The translations under genes and the position numbers were made by a program. From the NCBI GenBank assembly GCA_034440615.1, contig JAOTOM010004318.1, forward strand, positions 104,501-168,500: a DNA stretch of 64,000 bases, in the 5' to 3' direction. Below the pieces are notes generated by a model. It worked only from the letters and a program-made list of their open reading frames with translations. It was not told the origin of the DNA and did not search any database. Positions 20,801 to 31,834 of the stretch are shown here, piece by piece. The number at the start of each line of letters is the position of its first letter. Position 1 is the first letter of the stretch. The stretch is from Ashinkailepas kermadecensis (taxonomy: Eukaryota > Arthropoda > Thecostraca > Neolepadidae).

Positions 20801-22130
20801 CATAAAACTGTCTATGGAGTACATAAAACTAAAACTGTCTATGGATTACATCGCACACAATCGACTTTCCTATGCCCATTTAACTGCTTGCACCAGAAGT
20901 AGTTTTCAGAAATATACACCTTGCAATTGGCCTAAATTCATCTCATTATCTTCAGGGTTCCTAAATCTCAGCCTGGACGTACACATCATTGGACGATGAA
21001 AAGCCTTCGTAGTCGTCTCCGTTGTAATTCGGTGTTTTGTACTTTTAATCAAAATGTCTTAATTGAATAGATTATTGGGTCAGTGTCTTTGCTAAGCAGA
21101 TATTGCTACATATACCATGGCACCACCATCTTTCCGAACCATTTCTGTTCAACGACATAATTTGAATTAAATGTTTAACGTGCTGTCAATGCCACTACGC
21201 AGTTACCCAGCTGAATATCCACTCGGGTCAGTTGCCATGCTCGTTATGTGCCTTCTCAGGTCACCTGACAAGCATCGCTCGTTACTCGTCACATCATCAC
21301 TCTTCATATCACTCCTCGTGTGACCTTGTCAGGTCACACCACGAGCGGCTAATCCTCTCGGGGATTCTGAGATTCTGACAAGCGTTCTCGCACTTGAAGT
21401 TGATATAATAGGTTGTGGACTTCATTATTGTATCTATGCTACCATAATAAATGATGGAAATAAGTATTTTGCTATGTTGGATACCAGCACCGATAATACC
21501 CAGGCATCTCACTGAAAAGATTGGATATTTGTGTGCCGCCCCAAACTGTGAAAATCTATTGAAATGTGGACATTTTTACGTTCTATTTCGTACTACAGTC
21601 ACGCAATGTATGTATCGTGGCAGTAATTGTATGCTTCAATGATGAAAATACCTGTAAATGTTGAAGTGTATGGCAGCTAGCAGTAAGGCCATATATAATA
21701 AATGGCTATGTAATATCAAGGCAAGGAACTTGCACTTGCAAATTGTACGTCTTATCTTGATTGTGTTACGTTACTGCCATCAGCCTTTATACATTTCTAC
21801 TGTGGGCAATATTAATGAAATCGATGTTAAATATGTGAACAGTAAAAGAACCACAGTGAAACTCTGGCATGAATGTATTTTGGTACTAGCTGGCACATCA
21901 TCTGCTTTATAGTCTTTTCATAACATAATATAAGGTGTGAATATCCATACATCTGTTGCATTACATCAACTCCTGAATTAGTTGCGTTGTTGTGAGGTCA
22001 TGTTCAAGTGTGTATGGCTTAAAAAAAATGAAGTGCTACCATGTGGTATGTGCAACTTTTATTTAGTTATGGATTGCAGGAACTTTTTCACATCTTAAAA
22101 TGTGTGCATGCTGCCTTTTATTAAATTTAA
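20800..22130. other. Intron sequence without recognised feature
   Basis: AT-richer sequence; no exon or known element found. Around 22140-22250 C-runs and tgttcctacgcctatgcatg suggest the end of a DNA transposon fragment. Confidence 0.45.
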
Positions 22131-22259
22131 ATGTCTCAAAAGTGGGAGGGCCAGCTACCATTGTTGCCCCCCCTCCCCTCCCTCACTTTGAAAAGTGGGA
22201 CGGCCATGACCCCCCCCCCCCTGTTCCTACGCCTATGCATGTGAGGCGTGTCTGGAGTG

Positions 22260-23340
22260 CGACGGCCGGACCCCTCCCTTCGTGGTGTGGTGCAATAGGT
22301 GATGCCGGTCAGTGGCAGCGCGTTGGCCGGGCCAGTCCCCTCCCCGTGAGGACTGGTACCCCTTTGGCACACGCGGCTCGGTCAGATGCGACTGGACGGT
22401 CGAGGCGATAAGACGTAGCCGAGCGGGTGAAGGTGAGCAGACGTACAGACGCTGGACGGTTGTCAGTCATGGTTGCCTGGTGATTTGGAGACACGCAATT
22501 GTGTTGGTTTTGGAGAAACTGGTGCACAAGTTGTCGCCGTACTGCTTAATAATCAGCATGCTCAATACAAGGGCATTAACGGCTGTTGGTTTGAAGACTT
22601 GTTGGATTTGAGAACTGGCGGTTTTCGAGGAGCTATTGGAATTGGGAACCAGTTATCGTATAAGCGAGAAAGCCCTAGACTATCACCGGCAGACAAACAT
22701 AACTTGCTTACACTTCCCCACAATAATTTTAACTTGCAACATGGGACTTATGCAGTCTGCCCTCATCAACTTACTCGAGTGTATCCAATCCACCGAGGCA
22801 GGATGTCGGAAAATCGGAAGCTTATGACACAATTCGTCTTCCGCTCTGCTGGCTTCAACCAGACAAAATAATTCGAAATCTCCCGTTTTCCGAAATGAGG
22901 TGAATGTAAGAAATTCCAATACATTCTAATTGGATTCTCTGATCAAATCCTGCATTAGTCGCCCGCATCATAGCATCGGATATCTTGCGCAACTTCGGGG
23001 AAATCTTATATGACAGGATTCTGTAAATATATGAGAAATCCTTTGTATTTGTCTGCAGCTTCTGATAGGATCTCGTCTAATTTCACAGATTCCCACACAA
23101 TCCAGCATGGTTTTTGTTTCTCCTGGGACCGCACCCCTCCCCACAATGTTAGGACAATGGGGAATTTCCATGCCAGCAATGAGGGGCACGCCCTTCCGGG
23201 ATGGCATGTTACACCCCAGCTGATGTGTCAGAGGAGGCCCTGCTTCACCCCTCAATGTGAAAATCGCCCCCACACGTCCGACAGAGGCTGACCTGGACGA
23301 TTCGCAGGGGAGTTCACCCGACGTGTGCTTGTCGGGGTCG
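22260..23340. other. Sequence without recognised gene
   Basis: No supported exon. Short open frames on both strands lack family resemblance. Confidence 0.4.
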
Positions 23341-23350
23341 ACGGGCTCAC

Positions 23351-23414
23351 CTGCCGCGATTGACCCATAGTTCCGGCCCCTGTCCTCGGCCCTGTTCACC
23401 TCGCGCTCCACCAT
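23351..23414 (-). CDS. Candidate first coding exon, possibly of the P5B ATPase
   Basis: On the minus strand a start codon in a strong context (GCCGCCATGG) opens 21 codons, MVEREVNRAEDRGRNYGSIA then A, followed by a good donor GCAG|GTGAGC. The upstream DNA (to about 23860) is very GC- and CpG-rich, as expected of a promoter and 5' untranslated region. It is the nearest such start upstream of ATP13A exon 2, and its phase (1) fits the exon 2 acceptor at 12262. The N-terminal residues are not conserved in this family, so the link is inference. It could be the first exon of an unrelated gene. Confidence 0.45.
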
Positions 23415-23870
23415 GGCGGCGGTCAGGCCGTGCCGGCGCCACGAGGCAACACCGCGCCGCGGCCGCGAGCACAGCGCACTGCCGGCCCTGCCAGCCGACA
23501 CCGCCGCCGACGGCCGCCACGTGACCCGGCCAAACGCCGCTCACAACAACTCCCCGCAGAAGAGGACACCACGACACGTGCAGCGCGCTACACCCGAGAC
23601 ACACGGCGCGTCTCGCCACAGCTCCAACATCGGCCCGACGGCCGCCGGCCGGCGGTGGCGGGGCGTGTCTCTCCGGCACGTCATGACGTGCCGCCGCCGC
23701 TGCCGCCGCGTCCGGTGTGCCACTGGTGCGACTGAGCCGACCACGCCGACCAGACACCGTCCTGTTTATCATTCATCGTCTCTCCCTCCCCTCAGTCGCG
23801 AGTGGACCCATCTGCCGCCGGGACCGCCGGCAAATCGGACGGACGGAAGGAGGCGCGTCGCGCGTCATCA
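23415..23870 (-). promoter_or_regulatory. CpG-rich putative promoter / 5' UTR region
   Basis: A roughly 450-bp block of very high GC content with many CpG dinucleotides, unlike its flanks, directly upstream of the candidate start codon at 23414. I see no TATA box. Its long open frames on both strands are typical of stop-poor GC-rich DNA. Confidence 0.4.
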
Positions 23871-23899
23871 AGGGGGGGTGATATCGCCAGTTTGGTTGC

Positions 23900-25010
23900 C
23901 TGGCGGGTCGGGAGAGGAGCACGTCAGGCAGGATTTTTTTTCGTTAGTGAATAATCACTGGGTAGGCATATTGGTAAAAGGACACCGATACCAGGGGCGA
24001 AAACAGGGGGCACTGGTATATGGCGCCCCCATCATTGAGAGGTGGAGACCCTTCGGGGAAGCTCGAGCACACCGCCTCCTCCCACATCAACGAATTTGCC
24101 AGTCAAAGACACCCTCCTCAGAGGAATTGGCAACCCCTTAAGTTAAAAGACTTCAGCATGCTCCAGTGCACCCGCCTCCTCCACCCTGCCGAACGAATTG
24201 TCAGCCGAAGGTGCTCCTCCAGACAAATACCCCCATGAAAATCACTGGATCCGCCCACGTCCATAAAGTTGGCAGGAGTTCGATATTCATACTCAGCAGA
24301 AATCGACGATATCTCCGATTTCCACCAAATCTCGCACATCGACATAGGATGGGCTTGTGGGCTCGCACATCCTATGGGCGCCATATTATACTGATTATAC
24401 TGGTGTTCTCAATGTGTCTTTCCGGTACCCCAGTGTGAATTTTGGGGGCTCCAACGGGATTCTCAGGGGGTCAGGTGTAATTCTTTCCCCAACCACGGTG
24501 CGGTTCTTGGGGGTCACACGACCTCTCAGGGGGGGGCAACGGTCCCTTTGCCCGGGGGAATGAGGGTAGTGTCTCCTGGAGGATGAAAACCGATCAACAT
24601 TCCACCACGTTATGCACCTTGTCTGTTTTACAAAGGCATCTAGCTTCGTCTGTCTTCATTTTAGCAACATCGAAGAAAATACCACAAATGAATATTCTTC
24701 GCCACTCATGTCATGCGGCCTGGCTCGCGTCGCCTCGCTCTTCTGTGGTGTGCGTGAAAGTCTAGGTCATGTTTTTTGCGTGTAAAACCACGGCTAATAG
24801 ACCCAATTGCTGGCTTTGTACCGCACATTTTTTAACAGAAACATTTCACATTTGAACCTTCCTCGTTGCTTTGACGTCAGTATAAGTGCTTCCAATTTAC
24901 TATCATTTTTTCCTTGATGAAATGCACCATTCTAAGTAAAGCATCACTTCCGCTACCGGAACTATACGAAGGTTTTTTATTGCATTCTCCGTTGAATCTC
25001 CCTTTGACTA
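23900..25010. other. Intergenic-like sequence with repeat fragments
   Basis: Contains a short stretch of the GGGGGCTCC/GATTCT degenerate family at about 24430-24540. The motif gttggcaggagttcgatatt plus cactcagcagaaatcgac at 24269-24305 is repeated at 26077-26115. No exon found. Confidence 0.45.
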
Positions 25011-25076
25011 GGTGGGATTTTTCACTCCACCAGGTGGGATTTCACGGCACTAGGTGGGACGCATCCCACCTAGTTA
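25011..25076. repeat. Short aggtgggat repeat and inverted repeat
   Basis: Three copies of aggtgggat and one inverted copy (atcccacctag) lie close together. ctaggtgggacgcatcccac forms a perfect small palindrome-like hairpin. It could be the terminus of a DNA element. Confidence 0.5.
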
Positions 25077-25299
25077 ACATGTCAGAGGAGGCCCTGCATG
25101 ACGCCATCACTCTCACAGACAACCGAGACCAGTCCTCCAATAACGCATCCAATTCGCTGTCGGTCGCCTCGACCGACCGACGCCAGCGGGCGGCCTGCCG
25201 GAAGCGACCCACGGCAGAGGGAGGGGGCGGGGAGGGGCTGCCACGGGCACCTGTGACGGCCACAGGTGTCTGCCGAACCGCATCGACCGACTGAGGGTG

Positions 25300-26620
25300 T
25301 GTGGGATCTGGGGCTTCAGTGCTGCCGGCTGTGAGCACGGCAGGCCGATTTTGAACATTACTCGAGTTTTACCAATAGCGGGTAAACACTGGCACGCACG
25401 CTCAGCAACACTTGGTGTGTTCAGCATAGAAAGAAATAAAAACCATTCTATTGTGGCGCCTGAAGTTCGCCGTGGAGACAACCGGTGGTGTTTGACTTGC
25501 GCAACTGAAGGCCTGATCGCGTTCGCAGATCGGAACACCACGAATTTCTCTTTTTTCCTTCATGCATATGTCCGATAAATCTGTAGAATGAAGAAGCTGG
25601 AAACAGATCGTAGCCGTTGAAGAGGCAATACAGCAAGCGCATCAGAGAAGACGTCGCACTTGCAGCACAGTACAGCATTGGACATGGCGGAGTCTTTCAT
25701 ATTCATAGTTCCAGAGATAGTGTTGCTTACAGCACGGGTGTTGTTTTTTTTTTGTCGGGGGTGAGGGTGGGAAAGTCCCACTCAAAGTTGGATTTCCCTC
25801 AATAATTTCAACTTTTAACAGGGACACCATAGTGACCAAATCCAATATGGCCCGTCCGTTGCCTTCATGCATCATTGGGTCACCCCATAATTTTCATAAA
25901 TTACCACCCCTGCCTTACAACAATTTGTCACTTCCAGTTCAGCTGGATACCGCTGCTAAAAACCACCAGTTTCAACAGGGCAATAACGTAAACACCCTCC
26001 AACATTACCTCGCCCACCGCAGGCAGCTCCTCCACGGGCAACGTATATATCACTGCATCCGAAGAACGTCCGTGAAGTTGGCAGGAGTTCGATATTCACA
26101 TTCAGCAGAAATCGACGACCCCTTCGATTTCGCCCAAACTAGGTGAGATGGTAGTACCAAGGTCCCTGACCCACCATACAGACGCATTTCACGGGGCATC
26201 GAATGGTTTGACCTCCAGGGGTCAACATAGGTCAAACATCCAATAATGCCAGAATATCTAAGTTATATAGCTCATTCGGAAAGCATCGCCGAGCAAGGTT
26301 TCAAACTGAATTTCTGTTTTGCCCGATTCATTAGTGCGATGCACATTTCAAACGTGACGAAGCCAACCCAACACTAAGAATGCGAAGGCGCCATGCATCT
26401 TTCGAGACCAACTCAGGGCTTTTGGCGGCAGGCTCTTGACATAAGTGATGTTGCCATACTGCATGACGTGAATTTATCGCCTGATGAGGAATAGTATCAA
26501 GGCTGCTTCGGGTAGGTATAACACCGTCCAGTGTTCAGTTACGTTGTATCTTTCCGCGTACCGAACCAACCAGCAATCAACCATCTTACATAAATACCAT
26601 TATCAACTTCGTAATTTGGA
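25300..26620. other. Sequence without recognised gene
   Basis: Apart from the short repeat at 26077-26115 shared with 24269-24305, nothing is recognised. Confidence 0.4.
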
Positions 26621-26627
26621 ACAATTG

Positions 26628-26786
26628 GTTTGTTAGCGGTTTGCACGACGCTTCAGTTGTCTTGGTCATATACCTATCGCCGCCAATCTCCGCACCGATT
26701 GGTCGCGGGCGAAGAGCAGCGACAGGTGGGAATCGAACCTACACTCTTTCGGTCCGAGATTCTAACCCCCAGACTACTCACCCACT
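26628..26786 (-). mobile_element. Diverged SINE of the superfamily
   Basis: On the minus strand the head is GTGGGTGAGTAGTCTGGGGG with B-box AGGTTCGATTCCC. It is followed by CACCTGTCGCTGCTCTTCGC and the CGACCAATCGGTGCGGAG core, matching the 3423-type SINE. The tail has diverged. Confidence 0.85.
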
Positions 26787-26825
26787 GAACTAAAATAAAG
26801 TGCTAGCGATCACGTCGAAGACTAA

Positions 26826-26950
26826 TCACCGCACACTTCAGGCAAGACATTACGGGGCTGCGTGAGACACTGCGATACAGTCGGTGACCGCACACGTCGA
26901 GCAAGACATTACGGGGCTGCGTGAGACGCTGCGCCCTGGTCGGTGACGGC
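26826..26950. repeat. 63-bp direct repeat, 2 copies
   Basis: Both copies contain gcaagacattacggggctgc and gtgagac-ctgcg, with diverged ends. Confidence 0.85.
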
Positions 26951-27325
26951 ACTGCAACGATGAAACAAATGGTAAGCTCAGCTAAGTGGAAATTGCACTT
27001 CCAACTATAAATTTACTCGTAATTATTAGTACACAAACTATTCGGCGGAATTATTCGTACATTGCATCAAGTAACATACCGCATTTGGACATTCATGACG
27101 CCACAAACTGTGCGAACTGAGCAAACACCGATCCCTGCGAATGCAGCAATTGTTGGGAACACAATAAGTGTTTAAGGTGCCTATACGCAATTTACTACCA
27201 TTCCACCTCAATGCTTTTCCACCAGCGTACTGCTGGTATACAAAGCGCCGCTGGGCCTACATCGTGAGCGGTGGTGCCGCAGTTTCCCGCCACGGTTTTG
27301 ACGCCTGCGCGGCATTTCGGCCCGT
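26951..27325. other. Sequence without recognised feature
   Basis: Nothing supported. Confidence 0.4.
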
Positions 27326-27329
27326 ATAT

Positions 27330-27715
27330 ACGCTGCCGTGTGGGAGCCCGCGATATCCCTCTCCCCGGGGCCTCCGCTGTTGTCTTCCAGTCATCGCTGC
27401 CGTGTGGGACCCCGCGATATCCCTCACTCCCCGGAGCCTCCGCTGTTGTCTTCCAGTCATCGCTGCCGTGTGGGACCCCGCGATATCCCTCACTCCCGGG
27501 GCCTCCGCTGTTGTCTTCCAGTCATCGCTGCCGTGTGGGACCCTGCGATATCCCTCACTCCCTGGGGCCTCCGCCGCCCTCCTCCAGTCATCGCTGCCGT
27601 GTGGGACCCCGCGATGTTCCGCACTCCCAAGGGCCTCCGCACTTGTCTTCAGTCATGGCTCCGCTGTGTGGAACCCCGCACTTTCCGGGGCGTCCGCTGT
27701 CGTCTGCCAGTCATC
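27330..27715. repeat. 66-bp minisatellite, about 6 copies
   Basis: Units contain cgctgccgtgtgggaccccg, cgatatccctcactcc and ttgtcttccagtcat. Copies of cgctgccgtg start at about 27329, 27395, 27461, 27526 and 27592; the last unit is degenerate. On the minus strand GTGAGGGATATCG resembles a donor, and on the plus strand tgttgtcttccag resembles an acceptor. I found no exon at either edge. Confidence 0.9.
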
Positions 27716-28380
27716 TCCGTATATTTCGTATTTTTCACGGTTTATTCAAATTTGACGTGCGGCGGTTTTTGCGTTTCCGCAGTTCACGTGCGCCACACGT
27801 GACTCCTATATCCACATACGCTGCACCTCCGACGTGATCTCCCGGCCTACCCTCTGGGCTCCACCACTCTCAGCAACAGTCCAATCCACCCCGCAAACAC
27901 AAATGTTCCCCGGACTGTCCTCTGCACTCCACCACTCTCCGCAACTTTCCAATCTATCCCCCAAACACAAATATTTCGCGTTTCTCGCTACGCCCGCACA
28001 ATACGTTCGCTTTCCTTACGACAGTGCGAACACACATACATCGTCATCATGAAAGAGATGAACGTATCCTACTTTGCAGCTTCCGACTTCGCTCCATCGA
28101 GCCGGGATGGTTCGATGAGCGCGTTTACGCTGTCGTCACATCCGGGCCGGAGTTCCTTCGGCCACAGTATTCCATCGGCCGATCAGTGTTCCGTCGGCGG
28201 CCAGTGTTCCGGTACGGCCGCTGCCGCTCAGGGGCGGCCGCGGCCGTACCGGCAGCCCGGCTCTGCCGCGACGGCCGGCGCAGCATTGTCCGGGACGTAA
28301 CGGCTGTGACGTCACACACACACACACACACACAGACAGACACGGCAGCCGTGCAGCTGCACACACAGGTCGGCAGGCCA
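27716..28380. other. Region downstream of the MMADHC stop
   Basis: Contains an (ac)n run at 28313-28335. An AATAAA on the minus strand at about 27738-27745, some 640 bp past the stop, could serve as a polyadenylation signal, but this is weak. The GC-rich block 28130-28300 shows no exon. Confidence 0.35.
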
Positions 28381-28466
28381 CTAGGACGGTGGCGCCATCT
28401 CTTGATATTTGGATATAACCTGGCCCAGTCGTGGGTCGTCCACAGCCGCGTCGGTGAACATACAGC
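28381..28466 (-). CDS. MMADHC: MMADHC (cblD), last coding exon
   Basis: 27 codons, CMFTDAAVDDPRLGQVISKY then QEMAPPS and a TAG stop. This is the C-terminal tail of MMADHC, the adaptor that works with MMACHC to direct cobalamin to methionine synthase in the cytosol or to methylmalonyl-CoA mutase in mitochondria. The family tail has a G-(S/C)-(I/M)-FT start and ends a few residues after a lysine-rich helix. The acceptor is CCCCGCAG. The first two bases complete the Gly codon started by the previous exon. Five extra acceptor copies lie just upstream. Confidence 0.88.
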
Positions 28467-28640
28467 CTGCGGGGTAACGGAGTGTGAGGACACAGCCTAC
28501 GGGGGACACGGTGGGTAACACACAGCCTGTGGGGGCAGACACCGTGAACATACGGCCCGTGGGAACCGGGGAAGAGTATACATACAGCCTGCGGAAACGA
28601 GGGGTAAGCATACAGCTTGTGAGTGAAGTGAACACATCTA
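28467..28640. repeat. Imperfect about 30-bp repeats copying the last-exon acceptor
   Basis: On the minus strand the real junction CCCCGCAG|GCTGTATGTTCAC is followed upstream by CCCCCGTAGGCTGTGTCCTC, CCCCACAGGCTGTGTGTTAC, CCCACGGGCCGTATGTTCAC, TTCCGCAGGCTGTATGTATA and an ACAAGCTGTATGCTTACC copy. At least three keep a usable AG acceptor plus exon bases. Confidence 0.85.
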
Positions 28641-28649
28641 TCGGATCAG

Positions 28650-29235
28650 GGACTGACAGTGTGTTTAGACCAGTGCAAAATGAATAGATAGCACGCAGGG
28701 AACGGAGACGGTCAGCACATTGGGCCACCACTCGGAAGCGAGACAGCTCACAAACGAGACAATTCACGCGCAATTGCAGACTTGAAATGCAAAGAAATTC
28801 ACGCGTGTCGACTCAGCACAAGGGATGACATGTCACCCGGGAGACCACTAGCAAAGCAGCTCGCATGTGAAATAGGCTTACGCTTGTCAAATATCCGAAC
28901 ACAAACGCAGACTGTAACGGGAACAGCTCTTTTCGCGGCGACAGTTTCTCATCATGAGTACTTTCGGCGGGTTAAGTTGGTACGCTATCTACGCGCAAAC
29001 TGAACTCTCGCATTAACATATTTTCGTCAGCCAGTGCTTTGTACGGTTCACCTCACGAACGCCAGAACCTCATCCTTCCATTGCATCGTCTGGTATGACA
29101 AGCTCGTACTTAGAAATGATCCTGTTGTACATGCTCACATACATCTACCACTCACCTCACCAAGCACCGATACACGCCACTGCTTCGTGTCTAAGCCCAT
29201 TGCCGAAGCCACCACGTGCCAAAAAAACACGTGAC
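28650..29235. other. MMADHC intron, nothing recognised
   Basis: No exon is needed here by phase. No known repeat seen. Confidence 0.5.
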
Positions 29236-29239
29236 TAAC

Positions 29240-29416
29240 CAGAGCAAACCTGCTGGATACTAATAAATGGCTGCCCCAGGAGAGCCCACCACGTGCCTCT
29301 GAACACGTGGCTGTCTCGGGTGCGCCCGCCACGTACTTCTGAACACGAGGTTGCCCCAGGAGAGACTACGACGTGCCTCTGGACACGTGGCTGTCCCAGG
29401 TGAGCTCAACACACAC
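29240..29416. repeat. About 51-bp repeats copying the exon E end
   Basis: On the minus strand three diverged units contain GACAGCCACGTGTTCAGAGG or close variants. They match the exon end GGGACAGCCACGTGTTCGTAG but with the donor GT decayed or displaced. The array adjoins the donor of MMADHC exon E. Confidence 0.8.
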
Positions 29417-29660
29417 CTACGAACACGTGGCTGTCCCAGACGGCGTGGCGGATGACCTTGCAGCAGCCCAGATCGTCGATGGTGAAGCCGAGTCGCGCCA
29501 GCCGCTCGTCCGTCTCGACGAGGCAGTCGTCGTCGGCGTCGGCGTCGTCGGCGGGCAGCAGGGCGCCGATGTGGGGACGGCCCGAGCGCGGGTCCACCAG
29601 GTCCGCCCAGAAGCCCAGCTGGCGCAGACCCAGCACGATGTCCTTGGCAACGTCCACAAA
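29417..29660 (-). CDS. MMADHC: MMADHC (cblD), penultimate exon (core domain)
   Basis: 81 codons plus one base. They include FVDVAKDIVLGLRQLGFWAD, LVDPRSGRPHIGALLP, VETDERLARLGFTIDDLGCC and KVIRHAVWDSHVFV. This is the diagnostic heart of MMADHC: G(F/Y)WADF-DP-SG, FETDER, LGF--DDLGCCKVIRH. A cysteine of the GCC motif has been implicated in cobalt ligation in the MMACHC-MMADHC complex, and both cysteines are kept. Between GRPHIGA and VETDER there are about eight more residues than in vertebrates, mostly Asp and Ala. The acceptor is CCCCACAG|TTT and the donor GTAG|GTGTGT. Phases are 0 and 1. Confidence 0.95.
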
Positions 29661-29822
29661 CTGTGGGGCAGGCGGACGGGGTAGCGGTTACCGACTGCCG
29701 CATGTCACGTCCACAAACTGTGGGGCAGGCGGACGGGGTAGCGGTTACCGACTGCCGCATGTCACGTCCACAAACTGTGGGACAGGCGGACGGGGTAGCG
29801 GTTACCGACTGTTGCACGTCCA
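29661..29822. repeat. 57-bp repeats copying the exon E acceptor
   Basis: cgtccacaaactgtgggg occurs at the junction (29651) and again at 29708 and 29765. On the minus strand each unit carries CCCCACAG|TTTGTGGACG, that is, the acceptor plus the codons for FVD. The units are otherwise nearly identical. Confidence 0.92.
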
Positions 29823-29824
29823 CG

Positions 29825-31375
29825 ACCGCAGCAGCCACATGTGAAGATAGCCTTCGCCCCATGTCTGCATCGGACCTTTAATCTGCCTTCTCTCTGTCCG
29901 TCCCCATGCTTTACCTTTCCTTCAGTCTTTTTCTTCCCGGGCTTTCTATGCCCACTCCTCTGTCTTGCCCTGTCCTCGGCTTCACATTGCCCCTACCCTG
30001 CTCCACTATTTACCTTTGCGTGCTCTGCCCTCTGATCTTCACCTGCCCTCTGCCTTTCGTGCCCCGTCCTATCCTTTGCTTTGATTGCATCTTATCGTTC
30101 GTTGCCCCAGCGTTAACACCAGTGCCGCCCTTTTCAGTCTTCGTAGTGTGCCCTTGTCTATAATACGCCTGTTGCTAGAATCATCCAGGTGGAACAGTCG
30201 ACTAATGCGTCTCTTTCGAGTGCGGGGTTCTTGGATTAAGCCTGACCCCGTGCAAACTTTCTCGGCCGGCTTATACCCAGGTGGCAGTAACTGGGAAGCA
30301 TTTGTCTATTCTGCTTCCTCGTTTTCTGTTCTTCGGGGCGGATCAATCAGGATACGCACAACGTGCTACAGCAGAGAAACCGAGAGCAAGCGCGTGAGCA
30401 AGATTGTCCGGCAAGCGCGCCGAGACAATGGAACCTCTGGCTACACGCTGGCTCGTGTCTATACGGGTAGGTGCTCTGCAAAAAAAAATCCCCAAGTAGA
30501 GGATCTAAAATATGTTTTCTTTAAACGAACAGCCGAGAGCCAAAGTTGCATCCAGATAGACAATATATTTCTAGCGTAGATAAACACAAAATAAAGTGTC
30601 CCTGAATTCGCGCCAAAGCTACGCTCGGCAGGCGAGATGGCAGTCCGTTAGTGATTTGGCTGTTCCAACCAGCAACCATCCAAGTACAATCACCACTGTC
30701 ACCATTATCCACAACCACCACCATTGTTCTCTGCCCGGGCTAACTGATATAATAGATAGCAAGTAATAAATATTGGCATCAGAGAGCAGGTGCTCTGCAA
30801 AGATAAGCCTGCGAAGCACCAAATACAATGACAAGTGCGAAGAAGCAGAGGAAACGTGAACATTCACTTGGTGGATTTATCTATGCACAAAATACATACA
30901 CGATACACAAAAACCTATCTAGGTCCGACTGTTGGAGGGAATAAAGAAGCGACCAGGGCCGATGCCATATAACAATGAAAAACAAATTTACAACCGATGG
31001 AGTAAGTACACATGGCAGGCTTTTGACAGCACAAGTTAATACCATGCAACGATAACCTGATCATGGCATCGGGGAGTGTTGTCATCAAAGCTAGAGAACA
31101 TAACTGGTGTATGAAATTCACATTACTGTTCGCAGATCCACACACAGAACCGGATCAGTGTCGCTCACAGGATCCCTAGCACGGATCCAATTGAGCTCGT
31201 GGGAACACATGTTGGCGCGCATACACGCATCGAAATATATTGGCGGCGCACCAGCAGCGATGGTGAGAGTAGGAAACATTAATCTGCTGTGGAAAGTAGC
31301 ATTTTTAACACTTTTTATCTTTTGATTAACTGAATGGCTGACTTTTAGGCTTCAGTGCTAGCAATACCTACTTCG
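29825..31375. other. MMADHC intron, nothing recognised
   Basis: The part 29880-30160 is pyrimidine-rich on the plus strand. I see no exon or known repeat. Confidence 0.45.
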
Positions 31376-31430
31376 GCTATTTGGGTTAAGGGGCGAATCA
31401 ACTGATCAACTGGTTATGTAGTCAATACCC
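31376..31430 (-). mobile_element. Probable SINE tail fragment
   Basis: ctatttgggttaaggggcga followed by a gttatgtagtca block matches the fragment at 42196-42250 and the SINE-superfamily tail. The flanks share only caatacc. Confidence 0.5.
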
Positions 31431-31497
31431 ACTCCGCTGGTTGTTTTGCGTAATAGCTGCATGCTGGAGAGGCAACGTCTGACCGCCAGCGACTCAC

Positions 31498-31634
31498 GTG
31501 CGTGGCCAGCTCCGCCCGCTCCGAGTCGATCTCCTCACTCCAAGTGGCCATGTCGCTGTCGGTCTTCTGACTGACGACCAGAACAGTCAGCCGGCCGGCG
31601 GTGACGTCACGCTCCGTGAACAGCGTCCGGAACT
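31498..31634 (-). CDS. MMADHC: MMADHC (cblD), exon D
   Basis: Two bases complete a Glu codon. Then come 45 codons: FRTLFTERDVTAGRLTVLVV, SQKTDSDMATWSEEIDSERA and ELATH. Vertebrate MMADHC has F-SLFPE, GKLMILTVTQKT, NDMTVWSEEV and EREVL in the same order. The acceptor is GTCGGGCAG or CGGGCAG|AGTTCC and the donor GCAC|GTGAGT. It ends in phase 0 and joins exon E (TTT) directly. Confidence 0.95.
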
Positions 31635-31830
31635 CTGCCCGATCGGCGACACTGGTCAACACCATCTGAACAGCCGCAGCGTCCGGAACTCTGCCCGACC
31701 GCCGGCACTGGTCAACACCATCTGAACAGCGTCCGGAACTCTGCCCGACCGTCGGCACTGGTCAACACCATCTGAACAGCGTCCGGAACTCTGCCCGACC
31801 GTCGGCACTGGTCAACACCACCGTCACACG
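31635..31830. repeat. 50-bp repeats copying the exon D acceptor
   Basis: gtccggaactctgcccgac recurs at about 31681, 31731 and 31781 with a 50-bp period. On the minus strand each unit holds GGTCGGGCAG|AGTTCCGGACG then CTGTTCA, which is the acceptor plus the first codons (EFRTLF). Confidence 0.93.
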
Positions 31831-31834
31831 CGGT

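Noticed and set aside
23413..24141. 242-codon plus-strand frame in GC-rich DNA
   Set aside because: High GC suppresses stops on both strands, and the residues show no family. The minus strand has a better start codon and donor here.
25080..25294. Plus-strand frame starting MSEEALHDAITLTDNRDQSS
   Set aside because: The first 18 bases (tgtcagaggaggccctgc) recur at 23226-23243 in a non-coding context, and no splice or homology support exists.
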